From: Litchfieldia alkalitelluris
Lineage (GTDB): Bacteria; Bacillota; Bacilli; Bacillales; Bacillaceae_L
NCBI RefSeq assembly: GCF_002019645.1
Contig: NZ_KV917374.1
Span: 5,168,369-5,232,368 of the forward strand
DNA: 64,000 bases
Direction of reading: 5' to 3'
The notes beneath the pieces were generated by a model. It had not been told where the DNA came from and ran no database searches. It saw nothing but the letters and a program-made list of their open reading frames with translations. Below are positions 18,737 to 26,588 of the stretch, one piece after another. Numbering within the stretch: position 1 is the first letter of the stretch; the number at the start of each line of letters is the position of its first letter. The position numbers and the translations under genes are program-made.

Positions 18737-19461
18737 CTTCTCTTCACCTCTAGTTCTCCATATATCATCGAGGTGATGATTTTCACTTTCTGGTTTGCAG
18801 ATTGATAATCAGCAGTTTGATAAGAGAGAGTTTGGTTAAATGATTTGACTTCCTTATGCTGAAACACCCTTGCCCCACCAACCACTGAAGAGTGATGGAT
18901 CATAACTTCTAACTCATATGGTATAAATAGGGTAATATTTCCAGCGACATTACGAATCGATATAACAGATTCACCCTCAGGTAAAACGGTATTACTTAAA
19001 TCAATCACTGCATCACCGAACCCCATATGAATATTAATATCTTGCCATTCATATACATGCTCGGGAGTCTCGACTTTTCCGACAAACGGGTTGGAAAGAA
19101 ACGGCTCTTTTTTAATAATTCTTTCCGTTTCCTCATCAATAGAGTTGTGCACGACAGGATTTATCTGCTGTGGCGCTTTTTTAGATTTAAAAAATTGAAT
19201 AATAAAATAAATAATGATTGCTATTAAAAGAACTTTAAATGTACTGCTTGTTAAAATCGTTACGCCAACACTAAAAATACCAAACCAAAAAAAGATCTTC
19301 CCAATAGTCCGATGGTACTTAATGCTCCCAAAATAAATGAGTAAACCTGATATAAGGGCGGAGAATAACACTCCATGGTTAAAAAAAGTGACTTCTATGA
19401 CAACAACGATAGCTGCTAATACAGCCATCCAGCTTCTAAAATCTTCTCTATTAAATTGCAT
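18733..19461 (-). CDS. liaF: LiaF, membrane inhibitor of LiaRS
   Basis: Membrane protein of 242 aa. Four closely spaced hydrophobic helices (about 10-90) are followed by a soluble beta-rich C-terminal domain (about 135-240; motif NIHMGFGDAVIDLSNTVLPEG), as in LiaF/VraT proteins. LiaF keeps LiaS inactive in the absence of envelope stress. ATG has GGGGGGAG upstream. It is the first gene of the liaFSR group here: liaG, which precedes liaF in B. subtilis, is missing, and a repeat array lies upstream instead. Expression must therefore start within or read through that array. Confidence 0.9.
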   Translation of the reverse strand: MQFNREDFRSWMAVLAAIVVVIEVTFFNHGVLFSALISGLLIYFGSIKYHRTIGKIFFWFGIFSVGVTILTSSTFKVLLIAIIIYFIIQFFKSKKAPQQINPVVHNSIDEETERIIKKEPFLSNPFVGKVETPEHVYEWQDINIHMGFGDAVIDLSNTVLPEGESVISIRNVAGNITLFIPYELEVMIHHSSVVGGARVFQHKEVKSFNQTLSYQTADYQSANQKVKIITSMIYGELEVKRR

Positions 19462-19504
19462 GGGGCTTCTCCCCCCTTCTATTATGAATTAATCTTAATC
19501 AAAA

Positions 19505-19533
19505 GTGTGACGCCCGTGCAAAGAGCGCCACAC
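19505..19533 (-). terminator. Hairpin 45 bp upstream of liaF
   Basis: GTGTGaCGC / GCGcCACAC with an 11-nt loop. On the minus strand it ends in CACACTTTTGATT. Could be an attenuator or a terminator insulating liaF from the repeat array. Confidence 0.4.
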
Positions 19534-19560
19534 ACAACAATCGTACTTCGACACACACAT

Positions 19561-20330
19561 ATTTTCAGGGTAGACATCTATGCTAATTAAAATTAGCACC
19601 ATGGAGTATGAAAAATTATACTTAGCTTAGTGTCGAGCTTCAGGCGCTATCGGCTCGGGGTCATAAGTCAATCCGGCAAGAAGGTTAAAAAGCAACCTTC
19701 TTGCCGGCTCGTCTTATGCCTGTCGCCGATGAACGAGCGCCTTCAGCATTTCTTTTTTCAGGGTAGAATTCCATGCTAATTAAATATCCTCACCATGTAT
19801 AACGAAAATGTTATTCATCATGTGTGGAATGAGCGGAGAGCCACCTGACTCTTGCGGGATCTAGCGGTCTCGTGAGACCCCACAGGAGCTCAAAAAGCGA
19901 CGAGGAGGCTCACGGGTCGCCCCGCGGAAAGCAGGTGGATCGCAGCGAATGCAACTCACTAACCTAGGTATTTTCAGGGTAGACATCCATGCTAATTAAA
20001 ACTAGCACCATGGAGTATGAAATAGTGTACTTACTAAGTGTGGAATGAGCGGAGAGCCACTTGACTCCTGCGGGATCTAGCGGTCACGTGAGACCCCGCA
20101 GGAGCCAAAAAGCGACGAGGAGGCTCACGGATCGCCCCGCGGAAAGCAAGTGGATCGCAGCTCATGGAACTTCATCACCTAGCTTATTTTCAGGGTAGAC
20201 ATCTATGCTAATTAAAATTAGCACCATGGAGTATGAAAAATTATACTTAGCTTAGTGTCTAGCTTCAGGGTAGACTGCCATGCTAATTAAAATTAGCACC
20301 ACGAAGTATGAAAAATGTCTTTCATAGTAT
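19561..20330 (+). repeat. Composite repeat array R3-R1-R3-R2-R3-R2-R3-R3 between liaH and liaF
   Basis: R3 linkers (TTTTCAGGGTAGAC... with palindrome TGCTAATTAAAATTAGCA, then ATGGAGTATGAAAAAT) occur at about 19561-19625, 19755-19812, 19971-20036, 20187-20250 and 20265-20320. The R1 body (19631-19750) has GGCGCTATCGGC at one end, GCCGATGAACGAGCGCC at the other and an AAGAAGGTT/AACCTTCTT hairpin inside. R2 bodies are at 19823-19958 and 20038-20172 (CTCCTGCGGGATCTAGCGGT, GAGACCCCGCAGGAG, CGCCCCGCGGAAAGCA). Between the last two R3 copies an R1 has collapsed. No gene is present; the array takes the position of liaG. Confidence 0.85.
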
Positions 20331-20397
20331 GGAATGAGCTAAGCCACCTTTATTCCTATGGCAATCAAACCCTTTACGCCTAGCATATCACTTTCAA

Positions 20398-21042
20398 TTA
20401 TGAAAGAATATTAGTTTCTTCCTTTTTCATATCTTTTTCTAACTCTGCAATTCGTGAATCAATCGTACTACGATAGTAAGAAGAATTCACTTGTTCTTCA
20501 AGACGTTGTATATAACGCTCCATTTCATCAAAATTAACAGACGATTTGTCATACCTTGAATCAACATCAAGCACCTGATTCATCCTAAAATTAGCTCTTG
20601 CAATATTTTCTCGACCCATTAGCTCCAGCTGCTTAAGCTTCATATCCTTTAGCTTATGCTTCATTTCTTCGTACTTTCTCTCTAACTCTACCAAATGCTT
20701 ATCTGTTTGTTCAAGAACTACTTTTAAGCGAGCAGTACGCTCTTCATATTGAGTTTGTTCACTTCGTGCAAACTGGTATAGTTCCTCTTCATTAGCTCTT
20801 GAAGCAATTTCTGCTTGATGCTTTCTTTTTTCGGATAATTGCGTAGCATGGTTCAACTCTCTTGTGTATTCTTCTTTTAACTGATGCTGCCTGTCAACTA
20901 ATTTACGTACCTTTTCAACTTCAGTTTCACACTGACGTAGGTATTGATTTAATGATGCAATCGGATTTTTCTTGTCTTTTTCATCTAAAACCTCATGAAG
21001 ATCAGCAGCAATTGTATTTTTAATTCGATTAAATAAACTCAT
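20398..21042 (-). CDS. liaH: LiaH, PspA/IM30 family envelope-stress protein
   Basis: PspA/Vipp1-like protein, 214 aa, almost entirely coiled-coil (about 25-180, dense in E, K, Q, R heptads), with the family N-terminus MSLFNRIKNTIAADLHEVLD and DKKNPIASLNQYLRQCE. LiaH forms large oligomers at the membrane to protect it under antibiotic stress. It follows liaI by about 25 bp with AAAGGAG before the ATG. Slightly shorter than the B. subtilis protein. Expected to be the main target of LiaR. Confidence 0.92.
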   Translation of the reverse strand: MSLFNRIKNTIAADLHEVLDEKDKKNPIASLNQYLRQCETEVEKVRKLVDRQHQLKEEYTRELNHATQLSEKRKHQAEIASRANEEELYQFARSEQTQYEERTARLKVVLEQTDKHLVELERKYEEMKHKLKDMKLKQLELMGRENIARANFRMNQVLDVDSRYDKSSVNFDEMERYIQRLEEQVNSSYYRSTIDSRIAELEKDMKKEETNILS

Positions 21043-21067
21043 TAGACATTCTCTCCTTTAATAATAA

Positions 21068-21415
21068 TTAGAAATTCTTTTTTAACTGTGCCCACTCTTT
21101 TTCAAAATTTGTAAAAGGGTCACTTTTTTCCTTCACAGCGTCTTCTGATCGATTCCACTTCTTATACACTAGATAAAGTACATATCCTGCAACAACCGCA
21201 AGAATGGCCGGTACATTGGCTACTGCGATGGTTAGTGCGACTAGCGCAAGGAGTCCCCATAGCACTTTCTTCCCTGTTGTTTCTGCTTTCATAAACCCTT
21301 TGAAGCCAAAGTATAAAAATACTAAACTAACCACCATTCCAACAAGCGGCCCTACATTAGCTAGTAATACCAATGCAGCAATTAACCCGATGACGAATAA
21401 ACCTAATTTCCTCAT
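21068..21415 (-). CDS. liaI: LiaI-like membrane anchor
   Basis: Small membrane protein, 115 aa, with hydrophobic stretches at about 5-40 (rich in V, L, A, G) and 50-85, then a charged cytoplasmic tail ending FTNFEKEWAQLKKNF. Position directly before liaH and size match LiaI, which recruits LiaH to the membrane. GAGGAGG lies upstream of the ATG. The assignment rests on context as much as sequence, because LiaI proteins are weakly conserved. Confidence 0.8.
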   Translation of the reverse strand: MRKLGLFVIGLIAALVLLANVGPLVGMVVSLVFLYFGFKGFMKAETTGKKVLWGLLALVALTIAVANVPAILAVVAGYVLYLVYKKWNRSEDAVKEKSDPFTNFEKEWAQLKKNF

Positions 21416-21477
21416 TTCTTTTTTCCTCCTCTCATTTCATGTCTTTATTCTAGCTTTATTTTGGTTTCGGTATAATG

Positions 21478-21512
21478 AGCCTGAGGTATATTTTTCACTA
21501 CGACCTGAGGCT
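21478..21512. promoter_or_regulatory. Candidate LiaR operator upstream of liaI
   Basis: Imperfect inverted repeat AGCCTGAGGT-N15-ACCTGAGGCT (one central mismatch per arm). It lies 62-97 bp upstream of the liaI start, with a TTATAC-like -10 between. Position fits an activator site; the consensus match was not tested. Confidence 0.45.
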
Positions 21513-21554
21513 TATGATTATCTAAATAAATGCTATCTACTTATTCTTCACAAC

Positions 21555-21583
21555 AAAAAAGAACCAGTTAATTTAACTGATTC
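21555..21583 (-). terminator. Terminator of araR
   Basis: Minus strand GAATCAGTTAA / TTAACTGGTTC followed by TTTTTTG, just after the araR stop codon. Confidence 0.75.
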
Positions 21584-21592
21584 CCTTGGAAA

Positions 21593-22720
21593 CTATAATG
21601 TTTTGTTTTCAGATAGAAGAGCTTGTGTTGAATGTCGAATGATCAATTTGGGCTCAAATACTACTGATTCAACTGTGTCTTTTTTAATCTGATTACCATT
21701 GCTGTTATTTTTAATCATGTCTAAAATCATCTGAGCTGCTTTTGATCCCATTTCGTTTTTAGGATGTTCAATCGTTGATAGCTTTACTTCTGTAACATTT
21801 GCTAAAAATGAATCATCATAACCTACAATTGATATGTCTTCAGGAATTGATAAGTTCTTTTCTCGGAGAACATCTAATAAACTGATTGCAAGCTGATCAT
21901 TATAACAAACAATTGCAGTTGGTTTATCAGTATAAGATAGAATTCTTTGCAATTCCTTTATAGGCTTTGTATCCATTTCAGCTGAACTATAAGTAACAAT
22001 ATTATTTGGATTAATAGGAAATTGATAACTTCTGTGTGCTTTTAAAAATCCCTTCATCCGTTTCGTCCCTTGAGCATCGTCTGATTTAAAGAATCCTAAA
22101 ATATTGGAATGACCTAATTTTATCAAATGCTCTGTTTGCAAATATCCGCCTTTCTCATCATCAACAACTAAACTAATCGGTTCTAGTTCATCGTAATAAG
22201 CATTGATCATCACATATGGGATATTCTGTCTCTCCAGGTTTAAATAATAATTTATGTTAGGATTGCTCATAGCACTCTTTGTCGGCTCAACAATTACCCC
22301 ATCATAGGATTGCGATAATATTTTCTCAAGCACTCTTTTTTCGTTATCATGATTATTATTTGTACTAAATAAGCTTACATGATATCCTTTTTGGCTCAAG
22401 TATGATTCCGCTCCTCTAATAATAGAAGGAAAAATATAGTTTGAAATATAGGTAGCAATGATAGCAATATTTTTTAGTGTGCCTACTTGTTGAACAACTT
22501 CTTCATTCGATCGATCAGCACAGTATGTTCCAGATCCTTGTCTACGATAAAGCCACCCTTGATTTACCAAATCACCAATAGCCAGGCGAATTGTATGGCG
22601 ACTCACATCAAACTCCTTCATTAGTTCACTTTCAGAGTTGATTTTTTGATGAGGCTGAAAAGTACCATCTAGAATCTTAGCTTTTAATGATTGTTTTACT
22701 ATATTGTATTTTGTCTCCAT
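21593..22720 (-). CDS. araR: AraR-like transcriptional repressor (GntR HTH + LacI-type effector domain)
   Basis: Chimeric regulator of 375 aa. The N-terminal GntR-type winged HTH covers about 1-70 (QKINSESELMKEFDVSRHTIRLAIGDLVNQGWLYRRQGSGTYC). A periplasmic-binding-like sugar sensor of the LacI/GalR kind covers about 80-365 (IIATYISNYIFPSIIRGAESYL, VVDDEKGGYLQTEHLIKLGH, TAIVCYNDQLAISLL, ISIVGYDDS, STIEHPKNEMG). This exact fusion is characteristic of AraR, the L-arabinose-responsive repressor. No arabinose genes lie in the window, so it is either detached from its regulon or senses another sugar. No AraR-like palindrome is obvious in the 260 bp upstream. Confidence 0.75.
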   Translation of the reverse strand: METKYNIVKQSLKAKILDGTFQPHQKINSESELMKEFDVSRHTIRLAIGDLVNQGWLYRRQGSGTYCADRSNEEVVQQVGTLKNIAIIATYISNYIFPSIIRGAESYLSQKGYHVSLFSTNNNHDNEKRVLEKILSQSYDGVIVEPTKSAMSNPNINYYLNLERQNIPYVMINAYYDELEPISLVVDDEKGGYLQTEHLIKLGHSNILGFFKSDDAQGTKRMKGFLKAHRSYQFPINPNNIVTYSSAEMDTKPIKELQRILSYTDKPTAIVCYNDQLAISLLDVLREKNLSIPEDISIVGYDDSFLANVTEVKLSTIEHPKNEMGSKAAQMILDMIKNNSNGNQIKKDTVESVVFEPKLIIRHSTQALLSENKTL

Positions 22721-22980
22721 GTTAGACCCCTCTTACTTTTCTCATACCTATCAAAAATAAAACTCAATCTTTAACCATTTATTAAAAATTTATGCGTTTT
22801 CATATTTATGTTAAGTCAATTACGTAATGTCAGTTGCTTTTAAACAGTCTTAAACGCGAATTGTTTGTTTAGGACTATTCCATCAATCTAAATTTGACAT
22901 GAATTAAACCTTAAAAAGTCTCACTTTAACATAATCATAATATAAATTGGGTGGACAAACAAACTTTTTATCTTTGGTGA

Positions 22981-24099
22981 CTATTGATTCATCCCTCTTG
23001 CATGGATATCCCATATATCAGTAACAATTCCTTCACGATGAACAATAAATTGATTGAATTGGTTCACCACTGTACACGCGTGGTTCGGAATGATTTGAAC
23101 TATATCATTTCGTGTTAATGATGTAGTGTTTGTGGTCACCCCAATGCCATGTTCCTCAGATAATCTTTGAAGAACGATTTCAGGATGATTTAAAACAGTT
23201 CCATACCCTTTTATCGACTCATTCCCATGAGCGCCTTTATCCAGACAAAGTGTTTTACTTCCTGCATCAAAAACCACTCGATCTTCATACACTCCTACTA
23301 CTGTAGATAATACTGTAAGTGCACATGCTTCAACACTAGCAATACCTAACCCAACCTGAATTCCATCAAAGAAAGCTGCATTCCCTGGTCTAATTTCATT
23401 AATTCCTTCGATCGTACCAGCAATTTTGTAAGTTGGTGTAGAACCTACACTTCTAACTTGAATTGGAATTCCTGACATTTCACATAGCTGTGCACTTTCG
23501 GCTACGGCTTTCCCTTCTTGTATTGCGATTTTTTCTATTTCACCCAGAGTTGCTGCTCCATAAGAATGACCCGCATGTGTAAATATCCCACCCAGTTTTA
23601 ACTTCGATAAAAAAACAATCGCTTGTGCAAGTTGTAAAACATCTTGGCCTGGCTCAACTCCACAACGATTTAATCCAGAATTCACCTTAATCCATACCTC
23701 AAGAGTATAGGAAGTATGCTCTAGTTGCTTTTGCAAACATTTTAGCTGTTCAATACTATCAACAGCCACTTTCAAGTGTATTCCCTTTGACAGAAGTCTA
23801 ATTACTCGGCCAATCTTCTGATTTGCTGATATAGGATATGCAACTAGAATATCAGTTATTCCCCCACTTGCCATAACCTCTGCTTCTGAAATTTTAGCTA
23901 CTGTTATCCCAACTGCACCAGATTGTAATTGTTTCTTCGCGATGTCTATAGACTTATGTGTTTTTATATGAGGACGTAAGTTTACCTTGTTTTCCATAGC
24001 ATATGAAGACATTTCCTCGATATTCTTGTTTAGTTTTAGTTCATCAATTAATAATGATGGAGAATCTAACTCATAGATTAACTGTCCAAGTTCCAACAT
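22981..24099 (-). CDS. D-serine dehydratase / D-threonine aldolase-like PLP enzyme
   Basis: Fold-type III PLP enzyme (alanine racemase-like N-terminal barrel plus DSD1-type C-terminal domain), 372 aa. The PLP lysine is probably K46 in LRPHIKTHKS; SGLNRCGVEPG, GIFTHAGHSY and SVGSTPT line the barrel. The C-terminal metal site reads PNHAC, a His-x-Cys pair as in eukaryotic-type D-serine dehydratases, rather than His-x-Asp as in D-threonine aldolase. Expected to act on D-amino acids with a hydroxylated side chain. It is cytoplasmic, has no partner gene, and stands 260 bp upstream of araR on the same strand. Exact substrate uncertain. Confidence 0.8.
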   Translation of the reverse strand: MLELGQLIYELDSPSLLIDELKLNKNIEEMSSYAMENKVNLRPHIKTHKSIDIAKKQLQSGAVGITVAKISEAEVMASGGITDILVAYPISANQKIGRVIRLLSKGIHLKVAVDSIEQLKCLQKQLEHTSYTLEVWIKVNSGLNRCGVEPGQDVLQLAQAIVFLSKLKLGGIFTHAGHSYGAATLGEIEKIAIQEGKAVAESAQLCEMSGIPIQVRSVGSTPTYKIAGTIEGINEIRPGNAAFFDGIQVGLGIASVEACALTVLSTVVGVYEDRVVFDAGSKTLCLDKGAHGNESIKGYGTVLNHPEIVLQRLSEEHGIGVTTNTTSLTRNDIVQIIPNHACTVVNQFNQFIVHREGIVTDIWDIHARGMNQ

Positions 24100-24293
24100 A
24101 TTGATTCCTCTCTTCTAATCTAACTCTTGAATATGATAAATAGTTCTAATTTTAAATATATAATCATATTAAATGTTTACATGTCCTTTTTTAAAAAACT
24201 AATTTTATTATTTATTATACTTATAATAAATTCCATTGTCCCACTAAAAGTAAAGCAAGCCCACGACCTGCATCCATTATCAGAGACCTAAAT
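24100..24293. other. AT-rich intergenic gap
   Basis: Upstream of the PLP enzyme gene. Very A/T-rich; I see no gene or clear regulatory palindrome. Confidence 0.4.
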
Positions 24294-24343
24294 AAAAAGG
24301 ACTGTCTTAAAGGGGTTTTTTCACGCCCTTTCTAGACAGTCCC
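24294..24343 (-). terminator. Terminator of the siderophore importer operon
   Basis: Minus strand GGACTGTCT..AGACAGTCC with an inner AAAGGG/CCCTTT pairing, followed by TTTTTATTTAGG; 17 bp past the substrate-binding protein gene. Confidence 0.85.
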
Positions 24344-24359
24344 GTTCATATTTATTGAC

Positions 24360-25406
24360 TTATTTTAATTCAGCTAAAATTTCTTCGATTTTTGCAAGCT
24401 CAGATTGTAAACCGCCACCACTTAGGTACCATAATGCACCATCTAAGTAAACGATTTTTTCATTTTGATATGCTTCAGTTTTCTTAACAATTTCATTTTC
24501 CATATCAGCATCAATATTAGAATTTTCTCCAATAGCTGCTGTACGGTCGATTACAAATAATACTTGTGGATTGAATTCTAGTAATGCTTCAAAACCGAAA
24601 TTAGATCCGTGTGAAGAAGCTTCGATATCATCTGTTACTGGCTTGAAGCCATAAATGTCATAAATATAACCAAAACGAGAGTTTGTTGCGAAACCAGCTA
24701 AGTTTCCTTCGTTATACATTGTTACTAATGATGTTTCATAGTTTCCAGCTAATGCTTTAATTTCTTCTAAGCTTGCGTCAAACATCCCTTTGAATTCTTC
24801 AACTTCAGCTTCTTTACCAAACATTTCTGCTGCTAAATCTACAGAAGCTAAGAATGTGTTCCAGTAGTCAGTTTGTGAAGTACCCACGAATACTACTGGA
24901 GCAATGTCTTTAAGTTCTTCATAAAATGCTGCTTGACGACCTGAGATAAAGATTACATCTGGATCCATTTCAGCAATATCTTCCAGTAAAGGCTCTTTTA
25001 AACTACCAAGACTTCCGTATTCATCACCATTATATTTTTCAAGGTTAGCTGGCATTGTAGTACCTTTTGGAACCCCAACAATTCCTTCAACACCAAGTGC
25101 ATCTAATGTATCTAAGAAACCATAATCGAATACAGCAATTTTTTCTGGCATTGTTTCAAATGTTACATCTTCAAAGCTATATGACTCACTACCATCTCTA
25201 CTTTCAGATGAAGCAACAGTTGGAGATACAGTCATTGGATAAACAGGGCCTTCATCTTCAGATGCAGCATCTGTATTAGTGCCTTCAGTTGTAGATGTTC
25301 CAGTTGATTCTTCAGTTGATGTTGTAGCTTCTTCGCTTGATCCGCATGCAGCTAAAAATAATACCATTGCCGCTAGCAAAGCAATAAATAAATTAGTTTT
25401 TTTCAT
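24360..25406 (-). CDS. yclQ: Siderophore-binding lipoprotein, YclQ-like
   Basis: Substrate-binding lipoprotein of an iron-siderophore ABC importer, 348 aa. Signal peptide MKKTNLFIALLAAMVLFLAA ends in lipobox LAAC with Cys21. A Ser/Thr/Glu-rich spacer (about 22-60) is followed by the FhuD/FatB-type bilobed domain (VFDYGFLDTLDALG, DPDVIFISGRQ, FNPQVLFVIDR). I placed the start at 25406 with GGGAG upstream. Together with the three genes upstream it corresponds to B. subtilis YclNOPQ, the petrobactin / catechol-siderophore importer. A repeat cluster and a Fur-type palindrome separate it from yclP, so it can be transcribed independently under iron control. Confidence 0.88.
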   Translation of the reverse strand: MKKTNLFIALLAAMVLFLAACGSSEEATTSTEESTGTSTTEGTNTDAASEDEGPVYPMTVSPTVASSESRDGSESYSFEDVTFETMPEKIAVFDYGFLDTLDALGVEGIVGVPKGTTMPANLEKYNGDEYGSLGSLKEPLLEDIAEMDPDVIFISGRQAAFYEELKDIAPVVFVGTSQTDYWNTFLASVDLAAEMFGKEAEVEEFKGMFDASLEEIKALAGNYETSLVTMYNEGNLAGFATNSRFGYIYDIYGFKPVTDDIEASSHGSNFGFEALLEFNPQVLFVIDRTAAIGENSNIDADMENEIVKKTEAYQNEKIVYLDGALWYLSGGGLQSELAKIEEILAELK

Positions 25407-25460
25407 TTTCTTACTCTCCCTTTTACTATGTATTTTATTTTTGATGATGATCAACATTAT

Positions 25461-25475
25461 TGATAACGATTATCA
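25461..25475. promoter_or_regulatory. Fur box upstream of yclQ
   Basis: TGATAACGATTATCA, a perfect 7-1-7 palindrome matching the Bacillus Fur core TGATAATNATTATCA at all but one position on each side of the centre, extended by ATT..AAT flanks. 55 bp upstream of the lipoprotein start. Confidence 0.85.
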
Positions 25476-25567
25476 ATCAATAATAAATAATGATAAGTCA
25501 ATAGCTTTTTATCACATTTTTATAAAATCTTCCAAAAAATTGAAAATTCACAATTGTAACCACGCGC

Positions 25568-25815
25568 AGACTGCCCCACGGTTTCCCGCTAGTGAATCGC
25601 AGCTCATGGAACTCTACAACCAAAGTTATTTTCAGGGTAGACTTCTATGCTAATTAAAATTAGCACCATGGAGTATGAAAAATTATACTTAGCTTAGTGT
25701 CTAGCTTCAGGCGCTATCGGCTCTCAGGTCTAAGTCAATCCACCCTAGAAGGTTAAAGAAGAACTTCTAGCCGTCTTGTCTTATGCCTGTCGCCGATGAA
25801 CGAGCGCCTTCCGAT
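25568..25815 (+). repeat. R2 fragment-R3-R1 between yclP and yclQ
   Basis: A truncated R2 end (GAATCGCAGCTCATGGAACT, to about 25617) is followed by R3 (25629-25692) and R1 (25698-25812; GGCGCTATCGGCTC .. GCCGATGAACGAGCGCC). R3 and R1 differ little from the 19.6 kb copies. The cluster ends within 10 bp of the yclP stop codon. Confidence 0.85.
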
Positions 25816-25820
25816 TTTCC

Positions 25821-26588
25821 TTACGTTTGTGAATTAAAATAAACACAAATCCGGCATCCATTTTGTTCTTGAATTGGAATATCCATATCATATATTTCAC
25901 GTAGAGCATCAGTATTGATGATCTCGTGGGTTGGCCCGTTCTTCATAAGCCTTCCATTTTTCAACGCAACAATACGATCAGAATAAACAGAAGCAAAGTT
26001 AATGTCATGCAAAACAATGATAACTGTTTTACCAAGTTCATCCACTAATTTACGTAATATTTTCATAATTTGAACAGAATGTTTCATATCCAAATTATTT
26101 AAAGGCTCATCAAGTAACACATAATCAGTGTCCTGAGCAATAACCATTGCAATAAATGCCCTTTGTTTTTGCCCACCTGATAATTCATCTAAAAACTTAT
26201 CTTGCATTTCTTCTAGATTCATATATTCAATTGATTGATCAACGAATTTTTCATCTTCTGCAGTTAAGCGACCCTTTGAATATGGATATCGACCAAATGC
26301 AACTAGCTCACGTACGGTTAACCGAACATTAAGATAGTTTGCTTGTTTTAGAATGGAGACCCTCTTAGCAAACTCAGAAGACTTCCACTTTTTCACATTA
26401 TTTTGATCGATTAATACTTCTCCTGTATCAGCGTCTAATAAACGGCTCACCATAGAAAGAAGTGTTGACTTACCTGCACCATTCGGCCCTATGAACGACG
26501 TAATGGTCCCGGGCTCGATTGTGACAGTAACATCCTCCACAACAGGCTTTTTCCCAAAATGCTTTGTTAATCCTTTGATTTCGATCAT
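25821..26588 (-). CDS. yclP: Siderophore ABC importer ATPase, YclP-like
   Basis: FepC/FhuC-type ATPase, 255 aa: Walker A GPNGAGKST (about 32-40), Q-loop ILKQANYL, signature LSGGQKQR, Walker B YVLLDEPLNNLD and H-loop VLHDINF. It energises uptake through the YclN/YclO permease pair. The ATG overlaps the yclO stop (ATGA), indicating translational coupling. After its stop codon the operon is interrupted by repeats before yclQ. Confidence 0.92.
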   Translation of the reverse strand: MIEIKGLTKHFGKKPVVEDVTVTIEPGTITSFIGPNGAGKSTLLSMVSRLLDADTGEVLIDQNNVKKWKSSEFAKRVSILKQANYLNVRLTVRELVAFGRYPYSKGRLTAEDEKFVDQSIEYMNLEEMQDKFLDELSGGQKQRAFIAMVIAQDTDYVLLDEPLNNLDMKHSVQIMKILRKLVDELGKTVIIVLHDINFASVYSDRIVALKNGRLMKNGPTHEIINTDALREIYDMDIPIQEQNGCRICVYFNSQT

